NCBI GenBank assembly: GCA_024707255.1
Contig: JANQAC010000001.1
Coordinates: forward strand, 496,001-560,000
DNA: 64,000 nucleotides
Source of the DNA: Asticcacaulis sp.
GTDB lineage: Bacteria; Pseudomonadota; Alphaproteobacteria; Caulobacterales; Caulobacteraceae
Direction of reading: 5' to 3'
Shown: positions 16,770-27,200 of the stretch, one piece after another
Layout: each line of letters starts with the position of its first letter
How positions within the stretch are numbered: position 1 is the stretch's first letter
Notes under the pieces: generated by a model
Seen by the model: only the letters and a program-made list of their open reading frames with translations
What the model was told of the DNA's origin: nothing
Database searches by the model: none
Made by a program: the position numbers and the translations under genes

Positions 16770-19400
16770 ATGACCGTTGTTATCGTAGAAAGCCCGGCCA
16801 AGGCCAAGACCATCAACAAGTATCTTGGCAAAGGTTTCACCGTTCTGGCCAGCTTTGGCCACATCCGCGACCTGCCTTCCAAGGATGGATCGGTCAAGCC
16901 GGACGATGACTTCGCCATGACCTGGGAGGTCGATCCGAAGTCCTCGAAACGACTCAACGATATCGCGGATGCCATAAAGACCTCCGACCGCGTTATCCTG
17001 GCCACCGACCCGGATCGGGAAGGGGAAGCGATCTCGTGGCATGTGCTGGAAGTGCTCAACAAGAAAAAGGGCCTGATGAAGGACAAGCAGGTCCAGCGCG
17101 TCACCTTCAATGCCATCACCCAATCCGCCGTCCAGACCGCCATGGCCGCCCCGCGCGATATCGACATGGAACTGGTCGATGCCTATCTCGCCCGCCGGGC
17201 GCTCGATTATCTTGTTGGTTTCACCCTGTCGCCCGTGCTGTGGCGCAAGCTGCCGGGCGCCCGTTCGGCCGGCCGCGTGCAGTCTGTGGCGCTGAAGATC
17301 GTCGTTGACCGCGAAATCGAGATCGAGAAGTTCAAGACCGAGGAATACTGGACGGTCGATGCCGAGGTTTCGGCCAATTCGCCGCCCTTCAATGCCAAGC
17401 TGTTCACCTATAACGGCAAGCGTCTGGGCAAGTTCGACCTGCCGAATGAAACGGCGGCCTTTGCGGCGCGCGATCTGGTGAAGCGCTCGCAGTTCACCAT
17501 CACCGAAGTCGATCAGAAGCCGGGCAAGAAGTCGCCGCCCCCGCCCTTCACGACCTCAACCCTGCAACAGGAAGCCGCGCGCAAGCTCGGTTTCTCGGCG
17601 TCGCGCACCATGCAGACGGCGCAAAAGCTCTATGAAGGCGTCGATATCGGCGGCGAGACCGTCGGTCTGATCACCTATATGCGGACCGACGGCGTCTATG
17701 TCGAACCCGGCGCCATCAACGAGATGCGCAAGGTGATCGGCGAGCGTTACGGCGCACCTTACGTGCCCGAAAGCCCGCGCCTCTACAAGGCCAAGGCCAA
17801 GAACGCCCAGGAAGCCCACGAAGCCATCCGCCCGACCTCCGCCTTCCGTCGCCCGGAAACCCTACGCCTCGAAGGCGATCAGGCGCGCCTATATGAGCTG
17901 ATCTGGAAGCGTACCCTGGCCTCCCAGATGGAGCAGGCGCGTGTCGAAAACACCACGATCAACCTCTTCACCGCCGACAAGCAGACGAGCCTTCGCGCCA
18001 CCGGCCAGGTCGTGACCTTCGATGGCTTCATGGCCGTCTATGAAGAAGGCAAGGATGACAGCGACGATGATGAGGGCGGCCGCCTGCCCGCCGTCCAGGC
18101 CGGCACGATCGCCGATGTCCATACGTCCAAGGCCGACCAGCACTTCACCGAGCCGCCCCCGCGCTATTCGGAAGCCACCCTGGTCAAGAAGCTGGAAGAA
18201 CTCGGCATTGGCCGCCCGTCGACCTATGCCTCCATCCTGACTGTGTTGCGCGACCGCGCCTATGTCCGCATGGACAAGAACCGCTTCATCCCGGAAGACA
18301 AGGGCCGCCTGGTCACCGCCTTCCTTGACCAGTTCTTCCACCGCTACGTGCAGTACGATTTCACCGCCGATCTGGAGGAAAAGCTCGATCTCGTTTCGGC
18401 CGGCGAACTGAACTATAAAAAGCTGCTGGCCGATTTCTGGAAGGATTTCCACGCCGCCGCCGAGGGCATGACTGAACTGCGCACCACGCAGGTTCTGGAT
18501 GCGCTGAATGAGAGCCTTGGGCCGCTCATCTTCCCCGATAAGGGCGATGGCTCCAATCCACGCGCCTGCCCGGTCTGCGGCAATGGCCAGCTAAGCTTGA
18601 AAACCTCGCGGTTCGGCGCCTTTATCGGTTGCTCCAACTATCCGGAATGCAAGTTCACCCGCCCCGTCGGTTCGCCTGACGCGGAAGGTGCTGAAAATGG
18701 CGCCTCCGGCGACCGCGAACTGGGTGTTGATCCCGAGACCGGCAAGACCGTGGCGCTCAAGATCGGCCGCTTCGGCCCCTATGTGCAGTTGGGTGAAGCC
18801 GGATCGAAAGAGGACAAGCCGCCGCGCTCCAGCCTGCCCAAGGCACGGCCGGCGGCCTCGATCGATCTCGAACGCGCGCTGAAACTGTTATCCCTGCCGC
18901 GCACCGTCGGCATCCATCCGGAAGACAAGACACCGATCAAGGCCGGCCTCGGCCGCTTCGGGCCCTTCGTGGAAACCGGCGGCACCTATGCCAACCTGTC
19001 AAGCTTCGATGAAATTTTCGAGGTGGGCCTCAATCGCGCCGTTGACCTGATCGCCGAAAAGCGTGCCGGCGGCGGCGGCAAGGGCCGTGGCGCGGCCGCG
19101 GCGCCGCTTAAAGAACTGGGCACCTTCGGCGAGGGCGGCGACAAGATCTCGGTCATGGCTGGCCGCTACGGCCCTTACATCAAGTGCGGCAAGGTCAATG
19201 CCACCCTGCCCAAGGATGTGACGCCGGAGACCGTGACTTTGGAACAGGCGATCGAACTGATCAACGCCAAGGGCGGCGCCTCGACCAAGGCCAAGAAGGC
19301 GCCGGCGAAGAAGGCGCCGGCCAAGAAACCAGCGACCAAAACCGCAACAGCAAAAAAGCCTGCTGCCAAAAAAGCGCCCACGAAAAAGAAGACGGCATAG
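16770..19400 (+). CDS. topA: DNA topoisomerase I (type IA)
   Basis: 876 residues. The TOPRIM domain starts at residue 3 with V-I-V-E-S-P-A-K-A-K-T-I and includes A-T-D-P-D-R-E-G-E-A. The catalytic tyrosine is in L-I-T-Y-M-R-T-D-G near residue 302. A single four-cysteine zinc ribbon (C-P-V-C ... C-x5-C) lies near 600-628 and is followed by topoisomerase C-terminal repeats (K-I-G-R-F-G-P-Y-V-Q and similar, three copies). The last 45 residues are a lysine/alanine/proline tail of the histone-like type (KKAPAKKAPAKK), common in alphaproteobacterial TopA and likely to bind DNA. The enzyme relaxes negative supercoils behind RNA polymerase. Confidence 0.97.
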   Translation: MTVVIVESPAKAKTINKYLGKGFTVLASFGHIRDLPSKDGSVKPDDDFAMTWEVDPKSSKRLNDIADAIKTSDRVILATDPDREGEAISWHVLEVLNKKKGLMKDKQVQRVTFNAITQSAVQTAMAAPRDIDMELVDAYLARRALDYLVGFTLSPVLWRKLPGARSAGRVQSVALKIVVDREIEIEKFKTEEYWTVDAEVSANSPPFNAKLFTYNGKRLGKFDLPNETAAFAARDLVKRSQFTITEVDQKPGKKSPPPPFTTSTLQQEAARKLGFSASRTMQTAQKLYEGVDIGGETVGLITYMRTDGVYVEPGAINEMRKVIGERYGAPYVPESPRLYKAKAKNAQEAHEAIRPTSAFRRPETLRLEGDQARLYELIWKRTLASQMEQARVENTTINLFTADKQTSLRATGQVVTFDGFMAVYEEGKDDSDDDEGGRLPAVQAGTIADVHTSKADQHFTEPPPRYSEATLVKKLEELGIGRPSTYASILTVLRDRAYVRMDKNRFIPEDKGRLVTAFLDQFFHRYVQYDFTADLEEKLDLVSAGELNYKKLLADFWKDFHAAAEGMTELRTTQVLDALNESLGPLIFPDKGDGSNPRACPVCGNGQLSLKTSRFGAFIGCSNYPECKFTRPVGSPDAEGAENGASGDRELGVDPETGKTVALKIGRFGPYVQLGEAGSKEDKPPRSSLPKARPAASIDLERALKLLSLPRTVGIHPEDKTPIKAGLGRFGPFVETGGTYANLSSFDEIFEVGLNRAVDLIAEKRAGGGGKGRGAAAAPLKELGTFGEGGDKISVMAGRYGPYIKCGKVNATLPKDVTPETVTLEQAIELINAKGGASTKAKKAPAKKAPAKKPATKTATAKKPAAKKAPTKKKTA

Positions 19401-19403
19401 AAT

Positions 19404-19517
19404 CTCCTCCCTATCGCTTGCGATGGGGAAGTGGCAGCGCGAGGCTCGAAGAGCCGGTGCCGCTGACGAAGGGGCGCCCTTCCGTCAGCGATACCTTCCT
19501 ACTTCGTAGGGAGGAAA
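19404..19517. repeat. Dispersed intergenic repeat, copy A
   Basis: Fills the gap between topA and alkB. The outer ends can pair (CTCCTCCCTA... with ...TAGGGAGGA), and the core at 19425-19475 is almost the reverse complement of the core of copy B at about 28654-28705 (shared GCAGCGCGAGGCTCG, then AGAGCCG). Such imperfect palindromic elements between genes resemble REP/MITE-type repeats. Both flanking genes end here, so it may also work as a transcript end. Confidence 0.75.
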
Positions 19518-19519
19518 GT

Positions 19520-20143
19520 CTAAATAACCTTGCGAAACGTGAGATTATAGCGATGCCCGCCAATCGGGTGATGCCCGGCCCTCAAGGTCAGCACCCCGTG
19601 AAACGCCTTACGCGCCGGGCCGCCCCAGACCACGACGTCACCGTGATGGAGCGTGATCTTTTCCACCGGATCGGACCGTTTCAGACCACCAAACTGGAAA
19701 GTCGCCGGCAGTCCCAATGAAACCGACACGATCGGCGCCGAATAGTCACCTTCATTGATATCCTGATGCAGGCCCATTTTCGCGCCCGGTTCATAGCGGT
19801 TGATCAGGCAGCCATCCGGCGTGAAATCAAAGCCGACTTCATACGCCGCCCGTTGCGCCAGCTCGAGAAAGACCTGCGGCAACGCCGGCCACGGCTGGCC
19901 GGTCAGCGGGTCTGCGCGATCATAACGATAGCCTTTTGTATCCGCCACCCAGCCGATGCCGGCATTGGTCATGGCCACCGACATCCGGCCACCGCCCGGC
20001 ACCGTCATATGACGAAACGGCGCCTCGGCTACGATGGCGTCAATGGCGGCCACCAGGGCGACATCATCAGTCAGGGCAAAGCCGCGCAGGATCGCTACGC
20101 CTTCGCGCGCAAAGGATTCTCCGAAGAGATCAGGCTGCGTCAT
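19520..20143 (-). CDS. alkB: Alpha-ketoglutarate-dependent DNA dealkylase AlkB
   Basis: 207 residues. The Fe(II) ligands are visible as L-H-Q-D-I-N-E (H-x-D, about residue 130) and the distal His in R-K-A-F-H-G-V-L (about 186). The 2-oxoglutarate-binding Arg lies in the C-terminal H-R-Y-N-L-T-F-R. The nucleotide-recognition lid near the N-terminus contains the Y-R-Y-D and M-T-N-A-G-I-G-W segments typical of E. coli AlkB. It oxidatively removes 1-methyladenine and 3-methylcytosine lesions. The gene overlaps the preceding oxygenase gene by 14 bases and is last in the ada operon. Confidence 0.95.
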   Translation of the reverse strand: MTQPDLFGESFAREGVAILRGFALTDDVALVAAIDAIVAEAPFRHMTVPGGGRMSVAMTNAGIGWVADTKGYRYDRADPLTGQPWPALPQVFLELAQRAAYEVGFDFTPDGCLINRYEPGAKMGLHQDINEGDYSAPIVSVSLGLPATFQFGGLKRSDPVEKITLHHGDVVVWGGPARKAFHGVLTLRAGHHPIGGHRYNLTFRKVI

Positions 20144-20843
20144 GAAAGATGATACCCAGCGTATGCCGCCGCCCCGACCTTATGCGCGAAACGCCGTGGC
20201 GCATGGCGACGCGATAACTGCCGCGCGTCCCCTCTACCGGTCTTTGCGATACCGCGAAAATCACCGCATCACCCTGCTGCAAAGGCACCACCGCCGGCAC
20301 GGACTGCATACGTGGTCGCTGTTCGGTCAGGACAAATTCGCCGCCGGTGAAGTCCTCTTCGGGCCGCGACAAAAGGATAGCCACCTGCAAAGGGAAAACA
20401 TGCTCGCCATAGAGATCCTGATGCAGGCAGTTATAATCGTCCGAGCCATATTGCAGCAAAAGCGGCGTCGGGCGCGTTTGCCCGGCGGCATGGCAGCGCT
20501 TGAGAAAATCGTCATGCGCGGCCGGAAAGCGCGTTTCCAGTCCCATGCGGTCCTGCCAGCGATTGGCAATCGGCACGAGTTGCGGATAAAGGCGCGCACG
20601 CAATTCCGCCACCTTGTCCGGCAGGGGATAGGCGAAATACTTGTACTCGCCGCGCCCGAAGCCGTGCCGCGCCATATGGACCTGGCTGCGGAACACAGGC
20701 TGCTCATAAAGCCCCGCCAGCGCCTGGCAGGCTTGCGGCGCAATCAGCCCCGGCAGGACGGCAAAGCCCCGCTCATCGAGATCGCGCCCGACGGTCTGCC
20801 ATTCATCAAAAATCTGGTCCGGGAAGAGATCGGCTTCAAACAT
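20130..20843 (-). CDS. 2OG-Fe(II) oxygenase in the ada operon
   Basis: 237 residues. The double-stranded beta-helix motifs are L-H-Q-D-L-Y-G-E (H-x-D, about residue 138), M-R-H-G-V-S-R (distal His, about 213) and a following Arg in S-G-R-R-H-T-L-G-I-I-F. The N-terminal half (F-A-V-L-P-G-L-I) is like the prolyl-hydroxylase/PhyH-type proteins that accompany Ada in other bacteria. The substrate is not known; the location between ada and alkB suggests a role in alkylation-damage repair of nucleic acid or protein. It overlaps ada by 8 bases and alkB by 14 bases. Confidence 0.85.
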   Translation of the reverse strand: MFEADLFPDQIFDEWQTVGRDLDERGFAVLPGLIAPQACQALAGLYEQPVFRSQVHMARHGFGRGEYKYFAYPLPDKVAELRARLYPQLVPIANRWQDRMGLETRFPAAHDDFLKRCHAAGQTRPTPLLLQYGSDDYNCLHQDLYGEHVFPLQVAILLSRPEEDFTGGEFVLTEQRPRMQSVPAVVPLQQGDAVIFAVSQRPVEGTRGSYRVAMRHGVSRIRSGRRHTLGIIFHDAA

Positions 20844-21909
20844 GCTTTACCACCTTTTGGCCCTCCTTCAGTAAAAGGGCGCGCTTGCGTTCCACGCCCC
20901 AGCGATAGCCGGACAGCGCGCCATCGGTTCGCACCACGCGATGACAGGGAATAGCGATGGCCAGCGCATTGGCGGCGCAGGCCCCGGCGACGGCGCGCAC
21001 AGCGGACGGCGCGCCGATCATTTCCGCCACCTCGGCATAGGCGCGGGTTTCTCCGGCCGGTATGGCGCGCAGGGCCTGCCAGACGCGCTGCTGGAAGGCG
21101 GTGCCGCGAATATCGAGCGGCAGGTCCAGTGTCTGCCCCTGATCAACCAGACCGATCACCTGCGCCACGGTCTGCTCGAAGGCCGTATCAGCCCCGATCA
21201 GATTGGCGTTCGGGAAACGATCCTGAAGGTCGCGCGCCAAACCTTCCGGATCATCGCCAAGCGTAATGGCGCAAATGCCCTTGTCCGATTGCGCTACCAG
21301 GACCGCGCCCAGCGAACAGTCACCGACGGCAAAACGGATATCGCCCGCGCCACCGCTTTGGAAGGCTTTCGGCGTCATGCCGAGGATCGCGTCCGAGCGC
21401 TCGTAAAACCGGCTTGAGGAACCATAGCCCGCCTCATAAAGCGCCGCCGTTACCGCCTCTCCGGCGGACAGACCCTCGCGCACCTTTTTCGTCCGGTGCG
21501 CATCGGCATAGGCTTTCGGCGTCAGGCCGGTCACCGCCTTGAAGCGGCGGTGAAAATGGTGCGGCGACAAACCCGCCCGCCCCGCCATATCCGCAAGCGA
21601 AGGCACCTCTTCCGCCCCTTCGATAAACCGGCAGATATCGGCGATCATTTCCGCCTGTTTTGCCTGTTCGCTTTGGCCGCGCGGCCGGCAGCGCTTGCAG
21701 GCGCGGAAACCGGCGGCTTCGGCGGCCTCGCAGGTGGCGTAGAAACCGATATTTTCCGGCCTGGGCAAACGCGAGGCGCAGTCCGGCCGGCAATAGACGC
21801 CGGTGGTTTTGACGCTGTAGACAAAGTCACCGGCTTCCCGGCGCGTGAGGGTTTCCCAGCGCGGATCGAGCGTCACCGATGTGGCGGTATCTGGCATGAG
21901 GTCAAGCAT
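20836..21909 (-). CDS. ada: Bifunctional Ada: methyl phosphotriester sensor and O6-methylguanine methyltransferase
   Basis: 357 residues with the full E. coli Ada order. The N-terminal zinc site has four cysteines (G-V-Y-C-R-P-D-C near 38-42 and F-R-A-C-K-R-C-R-P near 70); the first accepts a methyl group from phosphotriesters. An AraC-type helix-turn-helix follows (about 90-180, S-P-H-H-F-H-R-R-F-K). The C-terminal methyltransferase carries the active-site motif I-P-C-H-R-V near residue 320. Methylated Ada activates its own operon. The start at 21909 has an AGGAAGGA site seven bases upstream. Three copies of TGYGAATT lie in the upstream region and could be the binding sites. Confidence 0.96.
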   Translation of the reverse strand: MLDLMPDTATSVTLDPRWETLTRREAGDFVYSVKTTGVYCRPDCASRLPRPENIGFYATCEAAEAAGFRACKRCRPRGQSEQAKQAEMIADICRFIEGAEEVPSLADMAGRAGLSPHHFHRRFKAVTGLTPKAYADAHRTKKVREGLSAGEAVTAALYEAGYGSSSRFYERSDAILGMTPKAFQSGGAGDIRFAVGDCSLGAVLVAQSDKGICAITLGDDPEGLARDLQDRFPNANLIGADTAFEQTVAQVIGLVDQGQTLDLPLDIRGTAFQQRVWQALRAIPAGETRAYAEVAEMIGAPSAVRAVAGACAANALAIAIPCHRVVRTDGALSGYRWGVERKRALLLKEGQKVVKHV

Positions 21910-21932
21910 AGCATTTTCCTTCCTAAAAGGCG

Positions 21933-22020
21933 TGTGAATTCCTGTTTAGAAGAGGGCTGTGGCCACGAAACTCCGTCCCTTGCGGTGTAATTCGCACAGG
22001 CGGGTCAAAATGCGAATTCC
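21933..22020. promoter_or_regulatory. ada/tamA divergent region with three TGYGAATT motifs
   Basis: The 219 bases between ada and tamA hold TGTGAATTCC (21933-21942), its inverted relative GTAATTCGCAC (21987-21997; reverse complement GTGCGAATTAC) and TGCGAATTCC (22011-22020). Repetition of the same half-motif upstream of an Ada gene suggests an operator cluster for Ada or another regulator. No experimental consensus for this lineage is known to me. Confidence 0.4.
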
Positions 22021-22128
22021 ATGCACTTTCCACATCGATTTTTTGTGCAAATTTAACGCACCAGACGTAAAGATCGCGCGCGGCATTCCCTTGCCGCATA
22101 TTCCGAGGGCCCGATTATTCCTACCTCT

Positions 22129-24251
22129 ATGACCCGTTTCGCCTTGACCGCCACCCCAGTCATGCTGGGTCTGGGGCTTTTAGCGACGGCTGTTCAGGCC
22201 CAGGAAACGGCCCAGGAAGCGACGACGGTCGAAGTGCCGGCGATTAAGCCTGCCCAGGAAGAATCGCCGCCCCTGCCCGACAATCCGCAGGACGTCCCGA
22301 TCATCATGGATGACGATTTCAACGCTGCCCTGCCCCCGATCGAGACTACCGCCGCGCCGCCAGCGGAACCCACACCAGAACCCACGCCAGTGGAAACGAC
22401 GCCTGACGCTCTGCCCGAAGTGACCGCCACGGACGATCCCGAACTGGATGCCCCCCTGCCGGCACTGGAAGGCTATGATGTCCAGCCCAATCAGATGGCC
22501 GCCGCCGAAGAGGCCCTGCCGGAAATCCGCTATGTCACCGTGGTCGATGGTCTGCACGACATCCACCTGAATGACGAGTTCAAGCCATTGTCCGCCCTGA
22601 TGAACGGCAAGGGTAAGGCGGCAAACGTCGCCCAGTGCGTGCCCGCGCCACGGAAGACGAGGCGCTGATCCTGCGCCTGCTCAAATCGCAGGGCTATTAC
22701 GACGGCACAGTGACCACCAGCCTCGCCCAGCCGAGCGAGGCGGGCGGACCCGTCCAGGCCCATATCGTCGTTACACCCGGCCCGGCCTATCATTTCGGCC
22801 TGATCATGGTCGATTCCCAGCCTACTTTGCCGCCCGACCTGATCCGCAATGCCCTGCCGCTTCAGCCCGGCGAACAGATCATCGCCACCCATGTCCTGGC
22901 GGCGGAGGCCAATGTCAGCGTCGTCATGCAGCAATCCGGTTATCCGTTCGTCAAGGTCGGCGACCGCGATATCCTGCTCGATGGTTCCAAACTGACCGGC
23001 GACTATACGCTGAAGGTCGATACCGGCCATCGCTCGCGCTTCGGCGGCTTCAAATCCGATGGCAAGGAAGCCTTCGGCGCCGATCATGTCGCGGTCATGA
23101 CCCGTTTCAGCAAGGGCGATCTCTACGACAACCGCAAGGTCGATGACCTGCGTGAAGCCCTGGTCTCCACCAGCCTGTTCCGCTCCGTGGCGGTTGAGCC
23201 CGTCGCCACCGGCACCTTCGCCGATGACGGCTCGGAATATGTCGATTTGCTCGTCCATCAGCAGCGCGGCCCCTACCGGACGATCGCCGGCGAATTCGGT
23301 TACAATACCGGCGAAGGCGTCACCGCCACAGCCTCCTGGCAGAACCGCAACAAATTCCCGCCCGAAGGCGCCCTGATCATCACCGCCGCGGCCGGCACCC
23401 AGGAACAGGGCCTGACCACCACCTTCCGGCGGTCAAACGCCAAAAAACGCGACCGCACCTTCCAGCTCTCCTCGGCCCTGACCCACAATATTTATGACAG
23501 CTACGAAGCCTACACCTTCAATGTGGCCGGCTCCGTGGCCCGCGTCTCGACACCCTTGTGGCAGAAGGTCTGGACCTGGTCCTATGGCTTCGACCTGGCC
23601 GCCTCGCGCGAAGCCACCGACGGGGTGGTCAATTTCAGTGACGCCGCCGACAACTACTATATCGCCGCCCTGCCGACTAAAATCGCCTATGACCGTTCAG
23701 ACAGCCTGCTCAACCCCGCCACCGGCTACCGCGCCAGCGCCGAGGTGACGCCGCTGATTTCGCTCTCCGGTGGCGGATCGAGTGTGCGCACCGTATTTGA
23801 CGCCAGCTATTATTATCCCATGGGGGCCAAGGCGGTCATCGCCGCTCGCAGCCGTCTGGGCGTCATCTATGGCGGCGAACTGGACAAGATTCCGCCCTCC
23901 CGTCGCCTCTATGCCGGCGGCGGCGGCAGCGTACGCGGCTATGCGTATCAGCAACTCGGCCCGCACGACGCCACAGGTACGGCGACCGGCGGCCTGAGCC
24001 TGTTCGAAGCCTCGGTGGAATATCGCTACCGCATGGGCGATATCGGCATCGTGCCGTTTATCGATATCGGCCAGTCCTACGCCTCGACCACGCCGTCCTT
24101 CTCGGACCTGCGCGTCGGCTTTGGCATAGGCGCGCGACTCTACACCAATTTCGGACCGATCCGCATTGATATTGCCACACCGGTCAATCGTGACAAGACC
24201 AACAGCGAGCCGCAGATCGCGCTCTATGTCGGCATTGGCCAGGCGTTCTAG
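22129..24251 (+). pseudogene. tamA: TamA (BamA/Omp85 family) outer-membrane assembly factor, frameshifted
   Basis: The first frame (from 22129) encodes a signal peptide, an acidic/proline-rich spacer and the start of the first POTRA domain, then runs out at 22668. The rest (L-L-K-S-Q-G-Y-Y-D-G onwards, two POTRA domains and an Omp85 beta-barrel with the V-R-G-Y motif and a final F) continues in another frame. One base is missing at about 22633-22638; adding one restores a continuous protein of about 707 residues. The barrel ends with I-A-L-Y-V-G-I-G-Q-A-F. TamA with TamB serves envelope assembly and lipid transport. The tamB gene follows 12 bases downstream. I think a sequencing indel is more likely than true loss, since both parts are well preserved. 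Confidence 0.85.
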
Positions 24252-24263
24252 GATGACTTTCTG

Positions 24264-27200
24264 ATGGCGCGCAAACCGAGACAGCCAAAGCCACCTGTAG
24301 AGCCCCAGGAAACGCGCGAGGCCCTGCCGCAGCCCGCACCCCATAATGACGATCTCCATCTGAAGGACCGCGTCGAAACCGCCACCGAAGAGGTGGTCGA
24401 GACCGTCAAGGCCCGCACGGGTTTTGACCTGAAGCGCGTCAACTGGTGGCAGGTGTCGCGCCATATCGCGCTTTTCTTTGTCGGCCTGGCCGTCCTGCTC
24501 ATCGCGGCGCTGGCCGCGCTCAATACCCCGCCGGGCCGCCGTCTGCTGGTCGAATTCGCCACCGGCATCAAACTCAATTCGGGCCTGCAGATTGAAATCG
24601 GCGAGATCGACGGCTCGCTCTATGGCGAAATGACCCTGCATGATGTCAAGGTTAAGGATCTGAAAGGCGTCTTTATCCAGAGCCCGGTCATTCACCTCGA
24701 CTGGCGGCCTTTTGGTTATCTCAACAAACACGTCGATATCCGTGATTTCTCGACGTCGAAGATCGAAGTGCTGCGCCAGCCTGTGCTCAATCCCAGCGAA
24801 ACGCCAAAGGACAACGGCCCGCTGCTGCCGGACCTCAATATCGATGTCAACCGCCTGAAGGTCGATGCCCTGGTGCTCGATGCGCCGGTGCTGGGGGAGG
24901 CCCATACGATCGCGCTAAACGGCCAGGCGCACTTGCGCCACAAGCGCCTGAAGATTGATGCTGCCGCCATCAGCGAAAAGGGCGATCATGCCCAGGTGCT
25001 GATCGATGCCATGCCCGATAAGAACCAGCTCGATATCAGCGCCGACCTGGACGCCCCCGGCGATGGCGTGGCGGCAAAGCTATTAGGTTTCGACAAGGCA
25101 TTCACCGCCAGTGTTGGCGGCAAAGGCACCTGGAAGCAGTGGAATGGTCGCGCCGTCGCCGATTTCGGCCCGGACAACCTGCTCAATCTCAATGTCACCG
25201 CCCAGAGTGGTACTTTCCACGTCACCGGCGCCACCCATCCAGACCTGATCCTGGCCGGTGATACGGCGGTTCTCTTTAAACCGGCGGTGATGATCGACCT
25301 GACCTCGAAGATGAAGGACCGCGTGTTTGATAGTGTGCTGGCCCTTACTACCGACGCCCTGCGTATCGACTCCAAGGGAACAGTCGATCTCGGCCATAAC
25401 CATTTCCGCAAGCTCGAACTGCACGCCCGCCTGCTCAAACCCGATGTGCTCGGCAAGGACTTCACCGCTTCCGACCTGCGCGCCGATCTGATCGTCGATG
25501 GTGATTTCAATAAACCCCGCATCGACTATGACCTCGCCGCCAAACGCTTTGACCTGGCGGGTATAAGGCTCGACGGCTTTACCGCAAAAGGCAAAAGCCG
25601 GATCACAGATGACGGCGTGATCGTGCCCATCAATGCGCAACTGACCTCACTGACAGGCATTGCTAATCAGGTCGATCCTTTGCTGACGCACCTGAAACTC
25701 GATGGCGAGGCACGCCTGGCTGATGGCAAGCTGACCAGCAACACGATCCGCGTCAGTTCCGACCGCGTCAAGGCGACCGGCACCCTCACCGGCAATCTGA
25801 AAGACAATCTGTTTCTGGCCAAGGTGAAAGCCGACCTGAACAACTATGCGATCGAAGGCGTGGGCACAGTCAATGTATCCACCGTCGCCGATGTCAAACT
25901 GAACAAGGGCCATGTCAGCGTGGCCGGCACCGCCAACGCCCAGACGACAAAGTTGGAAGACGGCCTGAAAGGATTCCTCGGCGGCAATGCCAAAGTGAGC
26001 GGCGCCTATGCCTACAGCGAACAGGGCGTGGTGAGCCTGCGCAATCTCAGCGGCAAGGCGCCCAATTTCACCCTGATCTCGGCTTCCGGCTCGCTGGCCC
26101 CGAACGGCGCCATCTCGCTGAACGCCAAGGCCAGTTCAACCCAATATGGCCCGCTCGATGCCGTGGCATCCGGCACGCTCGACCACCCCAATGCGGTCAT
26201 CCATGCCGCCAATCCCGGTCTCGGCGTCCAGATGGTCGATGTCACCGCAAAACTCTCCAGCACGCCGCAGGGCTTTACCTTATTGGCCGATGGCGGCAGC
26301 GCCTATGGCCCGTTCAACGCCGATGCCCTGATCACCACCGAGGGCAAGCCTCTGCGCATCGATATCCACAAGGCGACCTTCGCGGGTGTGGATGCCGCAG
26401 GCCTGCTGACCCAAAGCGACGCCGGTCCTTTCACCGGCGCTCTGGCTATCAGCGGTTCCGGTCTCAAGGGCACGGCCATGCTCTCGGCACAAGCTGGCGA
26501 TCAGGCCGTGGCGGTTACTGCCACCGGCAGCGCCGTCACTATCCCCGGTGATGTGAAAATCTATGTCGGTCGTACCCTCCTCACCGCCAATATCGTGCTG
26601 CATGACCAGATGTCGCTCAATGCCGATGTCCAGATGGCCGACATGCGCTATCAGGATTTCGTACTGGCCACCAGCCGCGCCAAAATCCGGATGACCGGCG
26701 AGCACGGCACCCTCCAGGCCGTCGCCACCGGCAAAAAGGATGTGCCGTTCAATCTCGCCGTTAATGGCACCATCGCGCCGGATACCTACACCTTAGCGGC
26801 GCAAGGCTCCGCTAATGACATTCCCTTCAGGCTCAATCATCCGGCGGTCATCCGCAAGAGCGCCGCTGACTGGGTGCTCCAGCCGGTCAAGGTGGTCATG
26901 GCGCAAGGTGATATCGATCTCTCCGGCCGCTTTGGCGAAAACCTGAAGGCCCAGGCGCGCCTGAACAATCTCGATCTCAGCCTGGCCAATATGGTGCAAA
27001 AGGATCTGGGCCTCACCGGCACCGCCGACGGCGCCATCGATTTTTCCCAGGCCGGCAACGGCTTCCCGGCCGCCCGCGCCAACCTCAAGATCAGCCACTT
27101 CTCACGCGCCAGCGCCGCCGTCGTCTCCACGCCGGTCGATATCGCGCTCGATGCCCAGCTTAATCCCGACCGCAGCCCGGCCAATAACTATGTCCACGCC

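Noticed and set aside
16592..17167. 191-aa minus-strand open frame across the topA start
   Set aside because: It mirrors topA codons, has no Shine-Dalgarno site and no family features; a shadow frame.
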